This document shows positions 40,179 through 43,913 of a stretch of DNA of 43,913 nt, one piece after another (positions within the stretch are counted from its first letter, which is position 1; each line of letters begins with the position of its first letter). The stretch is taken from NCBI GenBank assembly GCA_002426795.1, contig DINQ01000001.1:1-43913 (forward strand). Reading direction: 5' to 3'. Both the position numbers and the translations under genes were made by a program. The notes under the pieces are model-generated. The model made no database searches. It was not told the origin of the DNA and was given only the letters and a program-made list of their open reading frames with translations. This DNA comes from Bacteroidales bacterium UBA5536. GTDB lineage: Bacteria; Bacteroidota; Bacteroidia; Bacteroidales; F082.

Positions 40179-43100
40179 CTAAGCTTTCCTGATCTTCAGT
40201 TTTGCCGCAACGTTTTCTGTTAGCTCACATACATTAACATCTTCTCCTGACAATTGTTCGACCATTTCAACGGCAGCCAGCGTTTCGGAACCAATATAAT
40301 CGCCAAACCGCTCAATGGCTGGTCGCACCTCATTGTTCGCTTCAACCGTGAGCAGAATTTTATCGGTTACTTCTAATCCGCTGTCTTTGCGCATATTTTG
40401 CACGCGGTTAACAATTTCGCGAGCAAGGCCTTCCAATGCCAGCTCTTCGCTGATAGTCATATCGAGGGCAACGGTCAACTTATCCTGTGAGGCGACTGTC
40501 CATCCAGGAATGTCCTCAGTGGTCACTTCAGCATCATCCAGCTCCAAACCAACCTCTTGCCCATCGACAGTCAGCTCCAACGTGCCTTCCAGCTCAAATT
40601 TCCGAATATCTTCCTGACTCATCGCTGCAAAGATTCCTGCAATCTGTTTCATCAGTTTACCATAACGGGGACCTAGTGTTTTGAAGTTAGGCTTGATTTT
40701 CTTCACCAGCATATTGGTGTCACCATTCAAATACTCCATGCTTTTGATGTTGACTTCAGAAAGCACCAGATTTTCGATTTTTTCGAGCTGTTCTTGCATC
40801 TCGGCCGATGACACCGGAATCATTATCTTGTTCAATGGCTGACGTACCCGGATATTGGCTTTTTTACGCAGCGATAATACCATCGACGACAGCTGTTGCG
40901 CCATTTCCATCCGCTCTTCCAGTGGTTTGTCGATTTGTTCCGTTTTTGCTTGCGGAAAATCTGTCAGGTGCACCGATTCAAAACGATCTTTTCCTGTAAC
41001 ACCATTCAGGTCGAGGAAAAGACGTTCGCTGAAAAATGGCGCAATCGGAGAGATCAGTCTGGCAATTGTATCCAGGCAGGTATAAAGCGTTTGGTAAGCC
41101 GATATTTTATCGTCAGAATAATTTCCTTTCCAGAAACGTCTGCGCGAAAGACGCACATACCAGTTGCTTAAATGCTCATCCACAAACAATTGAATAGCTC
41201 TTCCGGCGCGGGTAGGCTCAAAACTGGCATAAGCATCATCAACCAACAGAATGAGTGAATTGAGTTCCGACAAGATCCAGCGATCAATTTCAGGACGCGC
41301 TTCATGTTTGATGTCGGCTTCCTTGTAACTAAACCCATCGATGTTGGCATAAAGTGCAAAAAAGGCATATGTGTTGTACAAAGTACCAAAAAACTTACGT
41401 CGCACCTCATCCAAACCGCCGAGGTCAAATTTCAGGTTGTCCCAGGGCTGCGCATTGGTAATCATGTACCAGCGTGTGGCATCCGGGCCGTATGTGTTGA
41501 GTGTTTCGAAAGGATCGACAGCATTGCCCAATCGTTTCGACATTTTATTGCCATTTTTATCAAGGACCAGGCCGTTTGAAACAACTGTTTTATAGGCCAC
41601 CGAGTCGAACAACATTGTTGCGATAGCGTGCAATGTAAAGAACCACCCACGTGTTTGGTCAACACCTTCGGCAATGAAATCGGCCGGGAAATTCTTTTCG
41701 AAAACCTCCTTGTTTTCAAAAGGATAATGCAACTGTGCATATGGCATGGCCCCCGAATCGAACCAAACGTCGATCAAATCGGGCTCGCGATACATGGCTT
41801 TTCCGCTCTTAGAAACGAGAACAATTTTATCTACATAAGGGCGGTGCAAATCAAACTGAAGATAGTTATCGGTACTGTTGTCGCCTTCCTTGTAATTCGC
41901 CAGCGGATTTTCTTCCATCAGTCCGGCGCCTATTGCTTCTTCAATCGCAGCGCGCAGTTCGGCAGCCGAACCAATCATCCGTTGTTCGCTTTTGTCTTCG
42001 GTTGTCCAGATCGGGAGTGGTACACCCCAGAAACGCGACCGCGACAAGTTCCAGTCGACCAGGTTTTCGAGCCAGTTACCGAAACGTCCTTCACCCGTGG
42101 CTTTTGGCTTCCAGTTGATGGTGGTGTTGAGCTCAAGCATTCTTTCTTTGAAAGCTGTTGTGCGGATAAACCAGCTGTCGAGCGGATAATAAAGCACAGG
42201 CTTGTCAGTGCGCCAGCAATGTGGGTAGCTATGTACAAACTTTTCAATGCGGAAAGCTTTGTTCTCTTTCTTCAGCATCACCGAAATGTCGATATCGAGC
42301 GTTGCTGCATCATCTGTCAGCTTGCTGTCGTAGGCATTTTTCACATACCTGCCTGCATATTCCCGGTAGGTTTCAACATCTACGTATTTTGCGACGAATT
42401 CTGCGTCAAGGTTTTCAATAGGATAAAACCTTCCCTGCAGATCCACCATCGGGCGCTGTGTCCCTTCCTGATCAATCAGCAACAATGGCACGATGCCTGA
42501 TTGCTTGGCTGCGCGGTCGTCGTCTGCACCAAAAGTTGGTGAAATATGAACCACACCAGTACCATCTTCGATGGTCACAAAATCGCCTTCGATCACCCGG
42601 AAAGCATCACCCATAGGCCTGATCCAGGAAATCAACTGTTTGTATGCAATGCCAGTAAGTTGTCGTCCTTTGAAGGTGTCTAAAATCCTGTACGGAATTT
42701 TCTTGTCGCCGGTTTTATAACCATCAAAATCAGCATCCAGCATGTTTGCATCAAAGTAGTTCTTAACCAGATCTTTAGCTAATATGAGTTGCACGGGCTG
42801 TCCGGTGTAGGGATTAAATGACTGTACCAGCTGATAATCAATATTTGGACCTACTGCCAGCGCTGTATTTGAGGGCAGCGTCCAGGGAGTGGTGGTCCAG
42901 GCTAAGATGTACAAAGGAATATTTTCGTCAGCGTGCAGAAAAGCGGTTTTTTCATTGCGAATCACCTCAAACTGAGCCGTTGCTGAGGTGTCTTTTACAT
43001 CACGGTAACAGCCAGGCTGGTTGAGCTCGTGGGTACTCAAACCTGTACCGGCAGCCGGAGAATAAGGCTGAATGGTGTATCCTTTGTATAGCAACCCTTT

Positions 43101-43610
43101 ATCATAAAGCTTTGACAACAAATGCCATACTGTTTCGATATATTTGTTGTCGAAAGTGATGTAGGGGTGGTCAAGGTCGACCCAATAGCCCATAGCACGG
43201 GTAAGTTCATCCCAAAGGTCTTTGTATTTCATAACCTCTTTACGGCAAGCGAGGTTGTATTCTTCAACGCTGATCTTTTTGCCGATATCCTCTTTGGTGA
43301 TGCCAAGACTTTTCTCAACACCAATTTCAACTGGAAGGCCGTGTGTGTCCCAGCCAGCCTTGCGTTCTACAAATTTACCTTTCAGGGTTTGATAACGACA
43401 AAAAATGTCCTTGATAGCGCGCGCCATCACGTGGTGAATGCCAGGCACTCCGTTGGCTGATGGTGGTCCTTCGTAAAACACAAAAGGCTCATTGCCTTTT
43501 CTGCTTTCCATGCTCTTTTTGAAAATGTCTTTTTCTTCCCAAAATTTCCTGACATCTTCTCCTATTTCGGTCAGGTTGAGCTGCTTGTATTCGTTGTAAT
43601 TTGACTTCAT
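40179..43610 (-). CDS. ileS: Isoleucine-tRNA ligase, type 2-like, with altered GXHH signature
   Basis: The 1143-residue cytosolic enzyme charges tRNA-Ile. The length and the segment STHELNQPGCYRDV point to the eukaryote-like type 2 class. It contains the catalytic domain, the large CP1 editing domain (TTPWTLPSNTALAVG), NKMSKRLGN as the second class I signature, and the anticodon-binding and C-terminal domains. The first signature, normally HXGH, reads G57-I-H-H60 within PPSANGVPGIHHVM: the first and third residues are swapped. Published work links this GXHH form in bacterial IleRS2 with mupirocin hyper-resistance. The ATG at 43610 (MKSNYNEYKQ) is chosen over one 15 codons upstream, which would overlap the -7 box. 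Confidence 0.95.
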   Translation of the reverse strand: MKSNYNEYKQLNLTEIGEDVRKFWEEKDIFKKSMESRKGNEPFVFYEGPPSANGVPGIHHVMARAIKDIFCRYQTLKGKFVERKAGWDTHGLPVEIGVEKSLGITKEDIGKKISVEEYNLACRKEVMKYKDLWDELTRAMGYWVDLDHPYITFDNKYIETVWHLLSKLYDKGLLYKGYTIQPYSPAAGTGLSTHELNQPGCYRDVKDTSATAQFEVIRNEKTAFLHADENIPLYILAWTTTPWTLPSNTALAVGPNIDYQLVQSFNPYTGQPVQLILAKDLVKNYFDANMLDADFDGYKTGDKKIPYRILDTFKGRQLTGIAYKQLISWIRPMGDAFRVIEGDFVTIEDGTGVVHISPTFGADDDRAAKQSGIVPLLLIDQEGTQRPMVDLQGRFYPIENLDAEFVAKYVDVETYREYAGRYVKNAYDSKLTDDAATLDIDISVMLKKENKAFRIEKFVHSYPHCWRTDKPVLYYPLDSWFIRTTAFKERMLELNTTINWKPKATGEGRFGNWLENLVDWNLSRSRFWGVPLPIWTTEDKSEQRMIGSAAELRAAIEEAIGAGLMEENPLANYKEGDNSTDNYLQFDLHRPYVDKIVLVSKSGKAMYREPDLIDVWFDSGAMPYAQLHYPFENKEVFEKNFPADFIAEGVDQTRGWFFTLHAIATMLFDSVAYKTVVSNGLVLDKNGNKMSKRLGNAVDPFETLNTYGPDATRWYMITNAQPWDNLKFDLGGLDEVRRKFFGTLYNTYAFFALYANIDGFSYKEADIKHEARPEIDRWILSELNSLILLVDDAYASFEPTRAGRAIQLFVDEHLSNWYVRLSRRRFWKGNYSDDKISAYQTLYTCLDTIARLISPIAPFFSERLFLDLNGVTGKDRFESVHLTDFPQAKTEQIDKPLEERMEMAQQLSSMVLSLRKKANIRVRQPLNKIMIPVSSAEMQEQLEKIENLVLSEVNIKSMEYLNGDTNMLVKKIKPNFKTLGPRYGKLMKQIAGIFAAMSQEDIRKFELEGTLELTVDGQEVGLELDDAEVTTEDIPGWTVASQDKLTVALDMTISEELALEGLAREIVNRVQNMRKDSGLEVTDKILLTVEANNEVRPAIERFGDYIGSETLAAVEMVEQLSGEDVNVCELTENVAAKLKIRKA

Positions 43611-43652
43611 ATTGGCTTTCAAGAATGACTGGATTCGTCTAAAAATTGGGTG

Positions 43653-43660
43653 CAAAAGTA
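43653..43660 (-). promoter_or_regulatory. Putative -7 box (TACTTTTG) for ileS
   Basis: On the minus strand TACTTTTG matches TAnnTTTG and is followed by CACCCAATTTTTAG, close to the sequences after the atpB and atpD boxes. It lies 43 nt before the start codon. A TTTG at 43676-43679 is closer than the usual -33 spacing. Confidence 0.55.
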
Positions 43661-43854
43661 AGAAATAAAAGCTATCAAAGAGCTAAAAATCCGGAATTCA
43701 CCTTAATACATAGGCTTTTGAATGATCTGCGAATTCAAAAAAAATTAGAATTACAAAAACCGTTTATTCATTAAATGACGATGGTATAAAACCATTTATA
43801 AAGACTAAGACCAGACTACTGCTTTCGTTTTGAGTCCTGTTTTGTGTATAAATG
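43661..43854. other. AT-rich non-coding stretch upstream of ileS
   Basis: Together with the ileS leader and the terminal hairpin, this makes a 303-nt gap to the right edge. I see no open reading frame, tRNA or convincing promoter beyond the ileS -7 box. Confidence 0.6.
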
Positions 43855-43891
43855 AAAAAAGGCTACAACGTAAAAAACGGTGTAACCTTTT
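43855..43891 (-). terminator. Possible terminator at the right edge
   Basis: AAAAGGCTACA and TGTAACCTTTT pair with one mismatch. On the minus strand the stem is followed by a run of T, so it could end a gene that enters from the right, outside the window. On the plus strand the T-run is broken. Confidence 0.35.
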
Positions 43892-43913
43892 GATTTTCAA
43901 GTCTCCCCGGCAG

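Noticed and set aside
41628..42500. A 290-codon open frame on the plus strand within ileS
   Set aside because: It lies wholly antisense to strongly supported ileS catalytic and editing domains and its translation shows no recognisable family pattern.
43611..43655. Upstream in-frame start for ileS adding 15 residues
   Set aside because: It overlaps the -7 box, so it would not be in the mRNA, and MKSNYNEYKQ is a normal IleRS start.

Overview
The window looks like a chromosomal segment of a Bacteroidota bacterium, most likely Bacteroidales or a close relative. This is inferred from gene content and promoter style, not from a database match. Indicators are a PorZ-like type IX secretion protein with a C-terminal sorting domain, a GldH-like lipoprotein, an UpxY/NusG-like antiterminator beside Wza/Wzc-type export genes, a very short ATP synthase epsilon subunit, an LspA with an internal insertion, and repeated -7 boxes of the Bacteroidota type (TAnnTTTG, often with TTTG or TTG about 20 nt upstream) before genes on both strands.

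Layout, left to right. 197-2482: a secreted C69-family peptidase and methylglyoxal synthase. 2553-3363: tRNA-Arg(CCT), with an AT-rich, phage-like HNH gene starting 16 nt after it. 3498-6938: a three-domain acyl-ACP synthetase/ACP/acyltransferase fusion converging on transaldolase. 7110-10420: a tight three-gene cassette of a GH109-like NAD-dependent glycosidase, a sugar nucleotidyltransferase and a NahK-like N-acetylhexosamine kinase, which together read as a possible amino-sugar salvage route. 10433-15335: an FNR-like regulator, an outer-membrane barrel protein, PorZ and RecO. 15357-21218 (minus strand): a coiled-coil membrane protein, then an export operon (wza-wzc-upxY-epimerase) with no glycosyltransferases in view. 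21446-25036: GldH-like lipoprotein, GH53 galactanase, RNase H1 and a DUF819 membrane protein. 25259-29655: an ABC ATPase, two MacB-type permeases and a membrane-fusion protein, closed by a strong terminator. 29749-31055: inorganic pyrophosphatase and an NTF2-like lipoprotein. 31300-38825: the ATP synthase genes in two convergent blocks (atpBEFHAG forward, atpDC reverse) with a ferritin and a bidirectional terminator between them. 38944-43610 (minus strand): lspA, a DksA/TraR-like gene and ileS.

The most notable points are: an IleRS whose class I HXGH signature reads G-I-H-H, the GXHH form linked to mupirocin hyper-resistance in type 2 enzymes; the GH109/nucleotidyltransferase/NahK cassette; a perfect terminator-like hairpin between atpE and atpF that could set c-subunit stoichiometry; an FNR-like regulator with a Cys cluster and a near-consensus FNR box by its own promoter; and near-identical initially transcribed sequences downstream of the atpB, atpD and ileS promoters. 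No CRISPR array, insertion sequence, rRNA or riboswitch was recognised.
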